Positions 44,997 through 54,387 of a stretch of 64,000 nt of DNA are shown one piece after another. Below the pieces are notes generated by a model that saw nothing but the letters and a program-made list of their open reading frames with translations, was not told the origin of the DNA and made no database searches. This DNA comes from Microcoleus vaginatus PCC 9802 (lineage in GTDB: Bacteria; Cyanobacteriota; Cyanobacteriia; Cyanobacteriales; Microcoleaceae). The position numbers and the translations under genes were made by a program. The stretch covers positions 5,531,001 through 5,595,000 of the forward strand of contig CP031740.1 of the NCBI GenBank assembly GCA_022701275.1, written 5' to 3'. Position 1 is the stretch's first letter; each line of letters starts with the position of its first letter.

Positions 44997-45154
44997 GGTA
45001 TAATTACCCCGATTAGTTTTCTAAGTTTGAAGCAGTTGTCAGGCTAAAGAAATGAATTCTCGATCGCCCTTTGAGTTAGTCGCTACAATCATTAAGCTGG
45101 TTGAACATGACATTTATCCCTGTGCTGGGATTACAGTTTTGTAATGTGGAAAAA

Positions 45155-45565
45155 TTAGCGTTTTTCGGAATTTTGAGGTAAATTACGATCGCCGGGTGGA
45201 CGCGGTGGAATGCCCAGAATTTTAATCAAATCTGCTTCGGTAACTCCCAACTTTTTCGCTGCACCGGGAATATCTAAACGAGGACGGGGCGGTGGGCCGG
45301 GCGGGCGATTATTTTCACTTGGTGGTTCCGGCGGTTTGGCGGGTAGGCCCAAAGCTTCGATTAGCTCGGCTTCGCTGACTCCTAATTGTTTGGCAGCAGC
45401 AGCAAAATCTATACGGTGCCGATGTCTGCGCTCTTGACTGGGTTCGGGTTGGCTCTGGGCTAGTACAGTATTAGAATTAGCTGTAGTCCGATCAGGAAAA
45501 GTCAAGCTGGTAAATCCCAGCAGCAAGGCTGTAGCAGGTAACGCGAGTAGTGAAGTAATTTTCAT
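45155..45565 (-). CDS. Secreted proline-rich protein with a duplicated helical motif
   Basis: About 136 residues if started at the ATG at 45565, giving a signal peptide MKITSLLALPATALLLGF; an upstream ATG at 45631 adds 22 residues. The mature protein holds two copies of one motif, FAAAAKQLGVSEAELIEALG and IPGAAKKLGVTEADLIKILG, each followed by proline-rich linkers (PAKPPEPPSENNRPPGPPPR). No known family was recognised. It is divergent from a two-component system whose sensor also has a proline-rich external part, so it may be regulated by it. Confidence 0.7.
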   Translation of the reverse strand: MKITSLLALPATALLLGFTSLTFPDRTTANSNTVLAQSQPEPSQERRHRHRIDFAAAAKQLGVSEAELIEALGLPAKPPEPPSENNRPPGPPPRPRLDIPGAAKKLGVTEADLIKILGIPPRPPGDRNLPQNSEKR

Positions 45566-45708
45566 GAGAGTTACGATCGCCGACCTAAAAATGTTTATAA
45601 CTACATCAAATTCCCCAAACATTACCTGCAACAGTGCGGATGGATTACAGTTTTGTAATTTAAGTAAATCCCTGATAGCCGTATAATCGCAACTGAATAG
45701 GTAAATCT

Positions 45709-46392
45709 ATGAATGTTCTATACGTTGAAGATGAAGAAAAAATCGCCAATTTTGTTTGTATGGGCTTGAAAGAACAAGGCTTTGTTGTTGATTATTGCGA
45801 TAATGGCAATGATGGCTATGGGCGGGCAATGGATAATGAATACGATGCGATCGTCCTGGATATTGTATTGCCGGGAAAAGATGGATTATCTATTCTCAAA
45901 CATCTGCGAAAGGCCGGACGCAACGTACCCGTAATTTTATTAACTGCTCGCAATGAACTAGACGATCGCATTGAAGGATTACATCTCGGTGCTGATGACT
46001 ATTTGGCTAAACCGTTTTTTGTTGAGGAGTTAGTTGCTCGGATTTATGCTGTAGTGCGGCGTGCTTCGGGCACTGGGCAAAATATTCTGAGTGTTGGCCC
46101 CGTTAAGCTCGATCGCATTCTCCGAGAAGTTACCTGCGATCGCCATAAAGTCGAACTGACAACCCGGGAGTTTAATCTATTGGAATATCTGATGCGATCG
46201 CCCGGTAGGGTACTCACCCGCACACAAATCCTCGAACATATCTGGGGTTATGATTTTAATCCGAATACGAATGTGGTAGATGTATGTATTCAACGCATTC
46301 GCAAGAAAATTGAACCGATTGGCGGTATGGGATGGGTTGAGAGTGTGCGCGGCGTTGGCTATCGGTTTCGCAAACCAGATTCACCATCATGA
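45709..46392 (+). CDS. OmpR/PhoB-family response regulator
   Basis: A 227-residue regulator. The receiver domain has the acidic pair in VEDEEKI, phospho-acceptor Asp in AIVLDIVLPGKDG, Thr in ILLTARN and Lys in DYLAKPF. The winged-helix domain (about 130-222) has TTREFNLLEYLMRSPGRVLT and VVDVCIQRIRKKIE, ending GVGYRF. It belongs to the CusR/NrsR-like group. The next gene, its cognate kinase, overlaps by four bases (ATGA). Confidence 0.95.
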   Translation: MNVLYVEDEEKIANFVCMGLKEQGFVVDYCDNGNDGYGRAMDNEYDAIVLDIVLPGKDGLSILKHLRKAGRNVPVILLTARNELDDRIEGLHLGADDYLAKPFFVEELVARIYAVVRRASGTGQNILSVGPVKLDRILREVTCDRHKVELTTREFNLLEYLMRSPGRVLTRTQILEHIWGYDFNPNTNVVDVCIQRIRKKIEPIGGMGWVESVRGVGYRFRKPDSPS

Positions 46393-48011
46393 AACTCCAA
46401 TCTTTCCGCTTTCGCATTGCTCTATCATCTTCTGTGCTCGCAAGTATTGCTCTGATTGGCTTTGGTGTTGTTTCCTGGTGGTTGATTTACGATGCTAAAG
46501 TCAAGCGTCTTGATGCTGGAATAGAAACTCAGTTAATCCACGCTACCCGCCCGCGATCGCCCGAATGGGATGCTTATACTGATTCTTTGCCATCACTTTT
46601 GGGCATGAATGGGGAAACCACCGTGGCTTTGCTAGTGGCTCAAAGAGATGGTAATTTAATCTACAAATCGAGCCAGTGGCAAGATGGACTTGATGCGAAT
46701 TCCATCTGGCGATCGTTGCCGCTACCCGCTCCCGATCCTGGCATAATAGATTTTGAATTAGAACCTCCCCCTCGACAAAATCCATTAGAGCCACCACGTC
46801 CCGATCGCCTCAATTTATTTCCACCGCCCGAAAGCAGACCCCCATTTGATCGACCGCCACACGATCGACCTCGACATGATCTGCCCCCACACAATCTGCC
46901 GCCATTCGATCGACCTCCACAGGATCGATCCCCATTCGAGGGGCCGCCATCCGATTCACTTCATCCTCCTCAATTGCCCAAAGCTAAGCTAGCAACCCAG
47001 CGTACTAGCACCGCAATTTGGCGTGTCGGCGCGATTAATTCTCCTTATAGTCAAGCAGCCATTGCCGTTAACTTGCAAGCTATCGATGGGGAAATGGCAT
47101 TGATTCGTAATATCTTTCTAATTTCTATTCCCGTCGTGCTTTTACTGGCGGCGAGTGGAGCGTGGGTCATATCGCGGAGTATTCTGTATCCAATTGGGCG
47201 CCTCACGATGGCGATCGGGAATGTTACCGTACAGGGGCTAGATCGGCGCGTCCCTTACGGAGCAACGGATATAGAGTTTATAGAATTAATTTTTGTGTTC
47301 AATCAGATGTTAGAACGTCTAGAGCGAAGTTTTAAACAAGCTTCTCGTTTTAGTGGAGATGCTGCCCACGAATTAAAGACTCCGCTGGCAATTTTGCAAG
47401 GTCAACTAGAACGGGCTTTGCATCAAGTTGAATCGGGTTCTGAGGTGCAGCAAACGCTGAGTAATTTATTGGATGAAGTGCGCCGTTTGAATGAAATAAC
47501 CCGTAAACTTCTCTTACTTTCTCTAGCCGATGCCGGACGTATGGGTTTACATTTGGTTGAGGTGAATATGTCGGCTTTGCTATCGGAAATTGCCGAAGAT
47601 ATGGAACTGCTAGCACCGCATTTAGATGTACAAATGGCAATTGCTCCTAATTTATATATCAAGGGCGATCGCGATTTGCTGGTGCAGGTTTTGCAAAATC
47701 TGGTTGGTAATGCGATTAAATATAATTTACCGAAGGGTTGGCTCAGGTTACAGGCTAACTGTCAGGGAAAAAGAGTAATTGTCAAAATTGTCAATAGTTC
47801 TCAGGATATTTCTTTGAGCGAGCGCGATCGCATTTTCGAGCGATTCCATCGGGGTGACTCCACTCAGATCCAAAAAATAGAAGGCTCGGGATTGGGGCTA
47901 AGTTTAGCAAGGGAAATCGCCCGGGCCCACGGCGGCGATATCAAGCTAGATGCTGCAATACTTGGTCAAACAGGGTTTATACTGAGCTTACCTGTGGGCG
48001 ATCGCGATTAA
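46389..48011 (+). CDS. Sensor histidine kinase with Pro/His-rich extracytoplasmic segment
   Basis: A 540-residue kinase paired with the regulator before it. TM1 is at about 11-33 (IALSSSVLASIALIGFGVVS). The extracytoplasmic region (about 35-235) includes a stretch of some 75 residues of repeated PP(H/F)DRPPHDRP units. TM2 is at about 238-258 (NIFLISIPVVLLLAASGAWV). A HAMP domain, a HisKA with SGDAAHELKTPLAILQG and an ATPase domain (N box NLVGNAIKYN, G2 GSGLGLSLAR) follow. The DRPPHDRP repeats are unusual for a sensor and, with their histidines and aspartates, could bind metal or cell-wall components. Confidence 0.93.
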   Translation: MKLQSFRFRIALSSSVLASIALIGFGVVSWWLIYDAKVKRLDAGIETQLIHATRPRSPEWDAYTDSLPSLLGMNGETTVALLVAQRDGNLIYKSSQWQDGLDANSIWRSLPLPAPDPGIIDFELEPPPRQNPLEPPRPDRLNLFPPPESRPPFDRPPHDRPRHDLPPHNLPPFDRPPQDRSPFEGPPSDSLHPPQLPKAKLATQRTSTAIWRVGAINSPYSQAAIAVNLQAIDGEMALIRNIFLISIPVVLLLAASGAWVISRSILYPIGRLTMAIGNVTVQGLDRRVPYGATDIEFIELIFVFNQMLERLERSFKQASRFSGDAAHELKTPLAILQGQLERALHQVESGSEVQQTLSNLLDEVRRLNEITRKLLLLSLADAGRMGLHLVEVNMSALLSEIAEDMELLAPHLDVQMAIAPNLYIKGDRDLLVQVLQNLVGNAIKYNLPKGWLRLQANCQGKRVIVKIVNSSQDISLSERDRIFERFHRGDSTQIQKIEGSGLGLSLAREIARAHGGDIKLDAAILGQTGFILSLPVGDRD

Positions 48012-48179
48012 CCTTATAGCAGTGAAGCAGGACGAGTTCTGTTGGCTAAGACTTTGGCTAATTCTAACTTTAAAGTTAACGGTGCGACTGGGGAAGTTAA
48101 GTTTTTGCTCAGTGGCGATCGCCACAGCAATGTAATTCTTTTGCAAGTTGTACCAGACACTCAATCCGATACAGGTTAA
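48012..48179 (+). pseudogene. C-terminal remnant of an ABC substrate-binding protein
   Basis: An open frame directly after the kinase stop, without a start codon: SEAGRVLLAKTLANSNFKVN then GATGEVKFLLSGDRHSNVIL, LQVVPDTQSDTG and stop. Its order (ALxxSNFxVxGATGxVxFLxxGDR) resembles the C-terminal end of branched-chain amino-acid/urea-type solute-binding proteins. The rest of the gene is missing. Confidence 0.5.
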
Positions 48180-48302
48180 GATTTTATGCCAGCCATATCA
48201 AGTCCGGTTAAATAGATATGGCTTACCCAAGCAATCTTTGATGTTGAACCACAAATCATATATTAGAGTGGTAAAAATGTTTTATCTAACTGCGATCGCC
48301 TC

Positions 48303-49412
48303 ATGTCCCTAAAGGCTCATACCAATTTCCTCGCAGCATTCGAGCCCAATCAAGTCTACGAATCGCTCACAGAGGGTCGCATAACCAGTGATGTTTTTCA
48401 GGCGGGTGACTTAGTTTTACCTTCAGGGCGTATTATTGCTTGCGACCCCGGTTGGCTGTGGTGCAAAGACGTTGACCCGTTTAGCAGAACCGTTCCACCA
48501 GGGCGCTATCCTGTGTTGCTAAGTGTGGTTGACGATGGGCGCACTGCCTGTGCGATGGTTAAGTTTTGCTCTGAATCCCCTGTCCGTTGGGAGATGGCTC
48601 TGCGTCCAGGTGAGGATTTAACCGAGTTAAGACGGAATCAGTTTTTTGGCTATGGTGTTGATGCGGGACTGGGGTGTTTTGTCGATGCTCAGGTAGTTGA
48701 GCGGCGTTCTGATGAAGAATTGCAGGGTCTAGTCGATCGTGCCATTGAACAAAGGTTTAAATTGAATGACTGGCTAGCAGCTCAGGATCTGGTAACTCAA
48801 TTGACCTACCCATCTCAGCAAATTGTGGACCGGAGTGGCTTCAATCTCACCCTAGACCCCGATAATCTGCACACTTTCAATCTTACCCTAGACCCTGATA
48901 GTGGGGGCAATGCGATCGCATTTGGAAGTGGAGACGGGGATGGTAGCTATGCCAGTTATTGGGGGTTCACAGCCGATGATGAACTGGCTTGTTTGGTCAC
49001 TGATTTCCGGGTACTGCTTGAGTACATCACGCAAAATATCGAGATTGAAGAAGTTATGAGGTTCCTAGAAAAATCCATAGAGCATCCTGACTTGGAGCAG
49101 CTTGAGATGGCTATAAGACTCAGCGTTCATCGCCCAAGTTGGGTTCAGCTTAGTGATGATTCCCTCAACGATCAACCCAGCAACCCAGATTGCATCGTGG
49201 TTTTGGAAGGACAGGGGCGCCAGCCCTGGAGCGTCGATTTAGAGCCGGGCGGTCGATATTCCGGCTGTAGTATGATGTCTTCAGAATGGATAGAAGAGGA
49301 TAGGTGGTACAGAGAATATTGGTTCAATGAGCCGTTGCAAGCCAATGCAGTATTGAAGATGACAGTTAATTCTGAGGTTTATCCACTTCAACCTGTGACA
49401 ACAAATGCGTGA
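48303..49412 (+). CDS. DUF4241 domain protein
   Basis: A 369-residue cytoplasmic protein. An N-terminal half of unknown fold is followed by the DUF4241 signature, here GNAIAFGSGDGDGSYASYWG and ACLVTDFRVL; VVDDGRTACAMVKFCSE and YGVDAGLGCFVDAQ are also typical. The function of DUF4241 is not known. A tandem repeat is visible inside the protein at about residues 178-200 (FNLTLDPDNLHTFNLTLDPD). The C-terminal part (about 280-365; IVVLEGQGRQPWSVDLEPGG) is an extra module. The following gene lies 15 bp after the stop. Confidence 0.8.
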   Translation: MSLKAHTNFLAAFEPNQVYESLTEGRITSDVFQAGDLVLPSGRIIACDPGWLWCKDVDPFSRTVPPGRYPVLLSVVDDGRTACAMVKFCSESPVRWEMALRPGEDLTELRRNQFFGYGVDAGLGCFVDAQVVERRSDEELQGLVDRAIEQRFKLNDWLAAQDLVTQLTYPSQQIVDRSGFNLTLDPDNLHTFNLTLDPDSGGNAIAFGSGDGDGSYASYWGFTADDELACLVTDFRVLLEYITQNIEIEEVMRFLEKSIEHPDLEQLEMAIRLSVHRPSWVQLSDDSLNDQPSNPDCIVVLEGQGRQPWSVDLEPGGRYSGCSMMSSEWIEEDRWYREYWFNEPLQANAVLKMTVNSEVYPLQPVTTNA

Positions 49413-49427
49413 TTGTCCCCGGAATCA

Positions 49428-49850
49428 ATGACTTCCCCAATTTCTCCCGATCGCCGTTTTTTAAAATATCGAATTGCCCTGCTCATCAGTATAATCGTGA
49501 TTATCCCTTTAGGTTACGTAGTGAGATTTTCTCGCGGCCTTGCACCGGAATGGTTCAACGACTTTTTTGGGAGCATAGCTTATGAGGTATTTTGGATTTT
49601 GCTGGTAGTTCTGATCTTGCCGCAATTTTCGCAAATTAGGGCGGCTGTAGCTGTGTGTCTAGCTACCTGCGGAGTAGAGTTTCTTCAACTGTGGACACCT
49701 CCGTTTTTACAAGCAATGCGAGCTACTTTACCCGGAAGGCTGATTTTGGGAAATCACTTTAGTTGGTCAGATTTTATCTCTTATTTTGTGGGGAGTTTTT
49801 TAGGTTGGTTGTGGGTGCGATGGCTTCATTTCACTTGTTTCCGCTTGTAA
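49428..49850 (+). CDS. DUF2809 membrane protein
   Basis: About 140 residues from ATG 49428; a TTG at 49413 is also open. Four membrane segments are apparent (IALLISIIVIIPLGYVVRF, YEVFWILLVVLILPQF, AAVAVCLATCGVEFLQLW, SDFISYFVGSFLGWLWVRWL). FGSIAYEVFWIL and VEFLQLWTPPFLQAMR are the DUF2809 signatures. Function unknown. Confidence 0.82.
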   Translation: MTSPISPDRRFLKYRIALLISIIVIIPLGYVVRFSRGLAPEWFNDFFGSIAYEVFWILLVVLILPQFSQIRAAVAVCLATCGVEFLQLWTPPFLQAMRATLPGRLILGNHFSWSDFISYFVGSFLGWLWVRWLHFTCFRL

Positions 49851-50019
49851 GTTGTACTGCATTTAAATTGTATATTTCCCTGAACAGAGCCAAAATCCTC
49901 ACATCCTCTCTCCATCGGACTCTCTCCCATCTCTCGAACGCCATAGACAATCTAGATGCACAAAAGCTTAATGATATGGTTGCGATTATTTTCACTCAAT
50001 TCTAAGCGCTCGGGTTAAC

Positions 50020-50451
50020 TTAGAATTGAGAGTTTTTAGGAGTTGAAGTGGGAGCTATATTTCCGCGATCTCGCCATAGCAACAACGGAATGCTTAACGT
50101 TCCTAAAATCATTACAACTCCAGTCAGAATCCAAACTAGCACACGATTTGGGCGATAATCACCTCGCTCAATTTGCCAGAATACTCGATTATAACGCCAT
50201 GCTGCTAAGGCAATCACCGCAATCCCCAAAACGACCAGACTCAGCCCTAAAGTTTCGGAGTTGAAGAAGGGAGGGGAGGAAACTTCTTGCTGAGTCACTG
50301 TAGCTTGAAATTGGCGGAGAAATAAACTGAACCGACTGATCGCAAACCCAAAACCAATTAAAGCGAGTGAAGTTCGTAGCCATGCAAGAAACGTGCGTTC
50401 ATTTGCCTGATGTTCCCGCTGTCGGTCTATTTTAGCACCCTTGTTCATCAA
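50020..50451 (-). CDS. DUF202/YidH-like membrane protein
   Basis: A 143-residue inner-membrane protein with the DUF202 hallmark NERTFLAWLRTSLALIGFGF just after a basic N-terminus, and three membrane segments in total. Function is not established for the family. It stands alone between converging and co-oriented neighbours. Confidence 0.88.
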   Translation of the reverse strand: MMNKGAKIDRQREHQANERTFLAWLRTSLALIGFGFAISRFSLFLRQFQATVTQQEVSSPPFFNSETLGLSLVVLGIAVIALAAWRYNRVFWQIERGDYRPNRVLVWILTGVVMILGTLSIPLLLWRDRGNIAPTSTPKNSQF

Positions 50452-50620
50452 CGCTACCTTTATAAAATATCTTAAGCTTTCCCTCGTTGATTATTGTTTC
50501 AGTTGAGATTGCGGAGGGAAGTATCGCTATTGCGATCGTGATTCATCATCACCAAAAAATATAGTATCAGTAAATCGACAAAAAAGCGATCGCCTCCATC
50601 TCTACCAACACAAAAGAAGA

Positions 50621-50641
50621 GGACACAGCATTGCTGTGTCC
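50621..50641. repeat. Palindromic dispersed repeat
   Basis: ggacacagca-t-tgctgtgtcc, a 10-bp perfect stem, of the 'ggacacggcattgccgtgtcc' type found across filamentous cyanobacteria. It lies just beyond the 3' end of the LCP gene. Confidence 0.65.
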
Positions 50642-50668
50642 CTACAAATACCCCAGTTAAAATCTAGT

Positions 50669-52096
50669 TTAAAAAGACTTAGCCGCACTGCCGGACTGAG
50701 CCTTTTTCTCCAACCAATCCTTACCCAATCTGATTGTCACGTCGGACTGCAAAGAACCGGTACTCTCAACCAGCACATCTCCAAAACCCAAAAACTGGCG
50801 AATCGCTTGAGCACCTTTAATATCGCCCTGTTGAGCTACTAGAGTAGTTACCTCCAGCGGTTCGGGCCAAGCTTTATAAACCTGAACATTCCGATAACCG
50901 GCTTGAGTCAAATTATTGACAAAAGCTTCAACAGCCGATGGATCTCCGGTAGCATCTTGAACCGCCACATTCAGAAAAGTCGAATCAGCATTCTCAATTT
51001 GCCAAGTATTTTGGCCGAAGTCAAAATGTTCTGCCACCAGAGTTTCGATGCCATATTGGTCTGGCAACCAAAAACTTGACTTGTAGTCCTTAGAATCGCT
51101 AAATTTACCGGGAACCATCAACATCTGCACGCCAGCCCGATCGGTTTGAGTAGCAAAACCAGCCAAAGCCACCAATTCTTCTATACTCAAATTCGTGTCA
51201 AGGTGAGATTGAATCACCGACAAAATCTTCGGTAGTCGAGACAGCAAACCTACATTAACTTCCTGTTCCACAAAAGCCCGCATCAACAATTGTTGGCGCT
51301 GCACCCGCCCGATATCGCCCAAATCGTCGTGCCGGTAAAGCAAATATTGCACGATTTGTTCGCCGTTTAGTTTCTGCTTGCCCGCCTTTAAATCTATATA
51401 TAAATGCTGGCTTTCATCGGTATACTTCATGTCTTTAGGGACATTAATAGTAATGCCACCAAGGGCATCTACCAAACTTTTTATGCCATGAATATTAACT
51501 GTGACATAGCGGTCAATTCCCACACCCCCCAGAAGTCCGCTGACTGACTTCGCTGACGAAGCCGGGCCACCGTAGTAATTAGCTTCGTTGATTTTCACCT
51601 CGCCCCTGCCTTCAACATAGGTGCGGGTGTCTCGCGGAATGGAAAGCACGCTTAACTTTTTATTTTGAGGGTCAAACCTCACCAACAGCATGGTATCGGT
51701 TAACCCCTTAAAGGAGTTTTCCCAAACCTCATATCCGACTTTTTTGTTGGCACTTCCTTCGATGTCAGAGGTCAGAACTTTAAGTCCTAAAACTAAAATA
51801 TTAACTGGGCGAGTCAGCTCGGGCATCTTCATGCTGAGCTTTGCCATGTCGCCTTGAGAAAACACCGCCGCTTCTTCAGGGCTCAACTTTTGTTGCTGAA
51901 GTGGCGTTGTAGAAAGGGAGACGGCTAGCAATGCTCCGGCTGTGGCTGAGAGCATGGCTACTCCAGCCAAACCAAAACCAAAACCCAGCCAGCGGCCTCG
52001 ATGGGGCGGGGAAGATTTTTTGGTTGCAGGTTGAGCAGTTGATTGTTGGATAGGGTCTTGATTAGGAATTTTTTGAGCTGGCACTGGCTTCCTCAC
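50669..52096 (-). CDS. LytR-CpsA-Psr family cell-wall ligase
   Basis: About 475 residues from GTG 52096; an ATG at 52126 would add ten. A proline-rich cytoplasmic tail is followed by a membrane segment (about 40-60; WLGFGFGLAGVAMLSATAGA). The LCP domain (about 95-330) carries the phosphate-binding arginines (LSIPRDTRTYVEG, LLYRHDDLGDIGRVQRQQ) and the Asp of GLTDTMLLVRFDP. A C-terminal LytR_C domain (about 365-470; VAVQDATGDPSAVEAFVNNL) follows. LCP proteins attach glycopolymers to peptidoglycan or related surface carriers. Confidence 0.93.
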   Translation of the reverse strand: MRKPVPAQKIPNQDPIQQSTAQPATKKSSPPHRGRWLGFGFGLAGVAMLSATAGALLAVSLSTTPLQQQKLSPEEAAVFSQGDMAKLSMKMPELTRPVNILVLGLKVLTSDIEGSANKKVGYEVWENSFKGLTDTMLLVRFDPQNKKLSVLSIPRDTRTYVEGRGEVKINEANYYGGPASSAKSVSGLLGGVGIDRYVTVNIHGIKSLVDALGGITINVPKDMKYTDESQHLYIDLKAGKQKLNGEQIVQYLLYRHDDLGDIGRVQRQQLLMRAFVEQEVNVGLLSRLPKILSVIQSHLDTNLSIEELVALAGFATQTDRAGVQMLMVPGKFSDSKDYKSSFWLPDQYGIETLVAEHFDFGQNTWQIENADSTFLNVAVQDATGDPSAVEAFVNNLTQAGYRNVQVYKAWPEPLEVTTLVAQQGDIKGAQAIRQFLGFGDVLVESTGSLQSDVTIRLGKDWLEKKAQSGSAAKSF

Positions 52097-52188
52097 ACAC
52101 AACAAAAATAAAAAAGATAATGGCAATATGTAGTATCAAGCTGAAGACGCAATCAATCAATAGGGTAGGAGCTTAAAATAACCCTAAA

Positions 52189-52563
52189 TTATGATAAATG
52201 TTTGCCTACTACTTGCTCAGCTACGCGACTAATTCCGGGCAACCATAGTGGTTGACGCTTCCAGAGGCGAACCATCAGTCCCAGAGCAACGATGAAATAG
52301 CTGGTTGTTAGCAGGCTACTCATTAATAACATGGGAAGTGTCGGAGATTCCGCAGAAATCGCTCCAGCTTCTAAAAGAATATGTCCTAAGAGCCAACTAA
52401 AAGCAAGGGCAATTGCCAAGCGGCTGACGGCTTTGCGTTCGGGACTACCCTGACGGCGGTAAAGAGTCCACAGGGCGGGGAAAAAGCCGATGACTGGGAT
52501 CATTAATACAAACAGACTGGCACGATCGAGTTCAGGATTTTCTAAGGGATCTGTTCTTTTCAT
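52189..52563 (-). CDS. Conserved membrane protein, unknown
   Basis: A 124-residue protein with three or four membrane segments (LFVLMIPVIGFFPALWTLY, AIALAFSWLLGHILLEAGA, LMSSLLTTSYFIVALGLMVR). No motif recognised. It is co-directional with the LCP gene 93 bp downstream and could be transcribed with it. Confidence 0.75.
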   Translation of the reverse strand: MKRTDPLENPELDRASLFVLMIPVIGFFPALWTLYRRQGSPERKAVSRLAIALAFSWLLGHILLEAGAISAESPTLPMLLMSSLLTTSYFIVALGLMVRLWKRQPLWLPGISRVAEQVVGKHLS

Positions 52564-52806
52564 AATTCCGTACTCAAAATTTGCAGAAGGTCAGATTTGG
52601 CACACAAGTTATTTGTTAGAGGGAAAATTTATATCCTAAACCAAAATTCCGAGAGCTGGGCTGGGGCGATCGCCAAACTTGTCTGTCAGAGGCAAAATTT
52701 TTCTGCCCTCGCAATCTCGCAACCGATCGTTGGCAACTTTTCGACCCGGAGACCCGTATTTTGATAAACTGGATACAGCACAGCAGTCAGGAGAACAGAC
52801 TTAGCC

Positions 52807-53508
52807 ATGACCCAATCCCAAAAACCCATCGTTATTGCTCCATCCATATTATCAGCCGATTTTAGCCGTCTTGGAGAAGAGATTCAGGCTGTCGATCGAG
52901 CTGGGGCTGACTGGATTCACGTAGATGTGATGGACGGTCGCTTTGTTCCTAATATTACTATCGGGCCGCTGATTGTTGAGGCAATTCGCCCTGTTACTAC
53001 CAAGGTGATCGATGTCCACTTGATGATTGTGGAGCCCGAGAAGTACGTCGAGGACTTCGCTAAGGCTGGTGCTGACATTATTTCGGTTCACGCGGAACAC
53101 AATGCTTCGCCTCACTTGCACCGCACCCTCGGCCAAATTCGGGAATTGGGCAAAATGGCTGGTGTCGTTCTGAATCCTTCGACGCCACTGGAGTTGATCG
53201 AGTACGTGCTGGAACTTTGCGATTTGGTGCTGATTATGAGCGTCAATCCGGGCTTTGGTGGTCAAAGTTTTATCCCGGCAGTTTTGCCCAAAATTCGCCA
53301 GTTGCGTAAAATGTGCGACGACAAGGGCCTCGATCCTTGGATTGAGGTAGATGGCGGTTTGAAGGGGAACAATACTTGGCAGGTGCTGGAAGCGGGCGCA
53401 AATGCGATCGTCGCTGGTTCTGCTGTGTTTAAGGCGAATGATTACGCAGCCGCGATCGAGGGTATCCGCCACAGCAAGCGTCCGACTCCTGAGTTGGCTG
53501 CGGTTTAA
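52807..53508 (+). CDS. rpe: Ribulose-phosphate 3-epimerase
   Basis: A 233-residue TIM-barrel enzyme of the Calvin and pentose-phosphate cycles, interconverting ribulose-5-phosphate and xylulose-5-phosphate. Family blocks are [52 protein letters not shown] and EVDGG. AGGAG lies upstream of the ATG. A hairpin terminator follows at 53541. Confidence 0.97.
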   Translation: MTQSQKPIVIAPSILSADFSRLGEEIQAVDRAGADWIHVDVMDGRFVPNITIGPLIVEAIRPVTTKVIDVHLMIVEPEKYVEDFAKAGADIISVHAEHNASPHLHRTLGQIRELGKMAGVVLNPSTPLELIEYVLELCDLVLIMSVNPGFGGQSFIPAVLPKIRQLRKMCDDKGLDPWIEVDGGLKGNNTWQVLEAGANAIVAGSAVFKANDYAAAIEGIRHSKRPTPELAAV

Positions 53509-53540
53509 TCAAAGATTTTTCGAGTTTTTCTGGTTTTTCT

Positions 53541-53575
53541 CGTTCCCAGCCTGCTTTGGCTGGGAACGAATTTTT
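53541..53575. terminator. Bidirectional terminator
   Basis: cgttcccagcc pairs with ggctgggaacg around a six-base loop and is followed by aattttt. It lies between converging rpe and the DsbA-like gene. The stem is the cyanobacterial gttcccagc repeat, here used as a terminator. Confidence 0.85.
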
Positions 53576-53604
53576 AGACTCGGTTTCCAAGAGTCATGAA
53601 TTAC

Positions 53605-54387
53605 TTATTTCGAGACAGAGGCGAGAATGCTTTCCATCTCAGAAAGCTCGATCGCGCCGGAGAAAGTTTGGCCGTTCATAATAAAAAATGGAGTGCCTTC
53701 AATGCCCAGTTGTTGGGCAAGTTGCACGTCTTTCTGAATGGCGGCTTCGGCAGCAGGGCTGTTGCGATCGGTGTTAAATTTATCTAATTTTAGATTGAGC
53801 TTTTGGGCGATCGATCCGTACAATGGTTCGCCTAACTCTTTCTGCCCTTCAAACAAAGCGCTGTAGTATTCCCAAAATTTGCCCTGTTGTTGGGCAGCCC
53901 AAGCTGCTTTAGCTGCTGGCAGCGCTTGAGGGTGAATTGAAGTCAAGGGAAAATGCTTGTAAGCTAAAGTAACTTTGTCCTGGTGTTTTGCCATAAACTG
54001 CTTGACAGTATCGTGAGCGCGCGCGCAAAACGGACATTGAAAGTCAGAGAATTCTAAAAGTACAATTTGCTGGGAAGGTGAGCCGGTGCTGGGAGAATCC
54101 CCGATCGCAGATTTGGGATTAGTTGTCATCTCCTGCATAAATGACTGCTGCGCTGCTTTGAGAGACTGCTGCTGCTGTTGCTGGTACGCTTGTACCGACT
54201 CTAAAATAGCTTGCGGGTTTTCGCGGATAATCTGCAATACTTGCTCTTTCAACTTGGGATCGACTGAATTGCCAGCCGCTGACTGGGCGGGGGAACAACC
54301 GATAAATACCAGGCAACCTGCCAGGAGTACAGCCAAGCAGAAAGCTTGCTGGCTGCGGAGTTTTCGCCAAATACTGGATACGTTCAT
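53605..54387 (-). CDS. DsbA-family thioredoxin-fold lipoprotein
   Basis: A 260-residue exported oxidoreductase. The signal sequence ends in a lipobox-like site (FCLAVLLAGCLVFIGCSPAQ; two cysteines, either could be lipidated). A Gln-rich coiled region precedes the thioredoxin domain with FSDFQCPFCARAHDTVKQFM (CPFC active site) and the cis-Pro in GIEGTPFFIMNG. It resembles BdbD/DsbA-like cyanobacterial proteins that oxidise or isomerise envelope proteins. Confidence 0.92.
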   Translation of the reverse strand: MNVSSIWRKLRSQQAFCLAVLLAGCLVFIGCSPAQSAAGNSVDPKLKEQVLQIIRENPQAILESVQAYQQQQQQSLKAAQQSFMQEMTTNPKSAIGDSPSTGSPSQQIVLLEFSDFQCPFCARAHDTVKQFMAKHQDKVTLAYKHFPLTSIHPQALPAAKAAWAAQQQGKFWEYYSALFEGQKELGEPLYGSIAQKLNLKLDKFNTDRNSPAAEAAIQKDVQLAQQLGIEGTPFFIMNGQTFSGAIELSEMESILASVSK

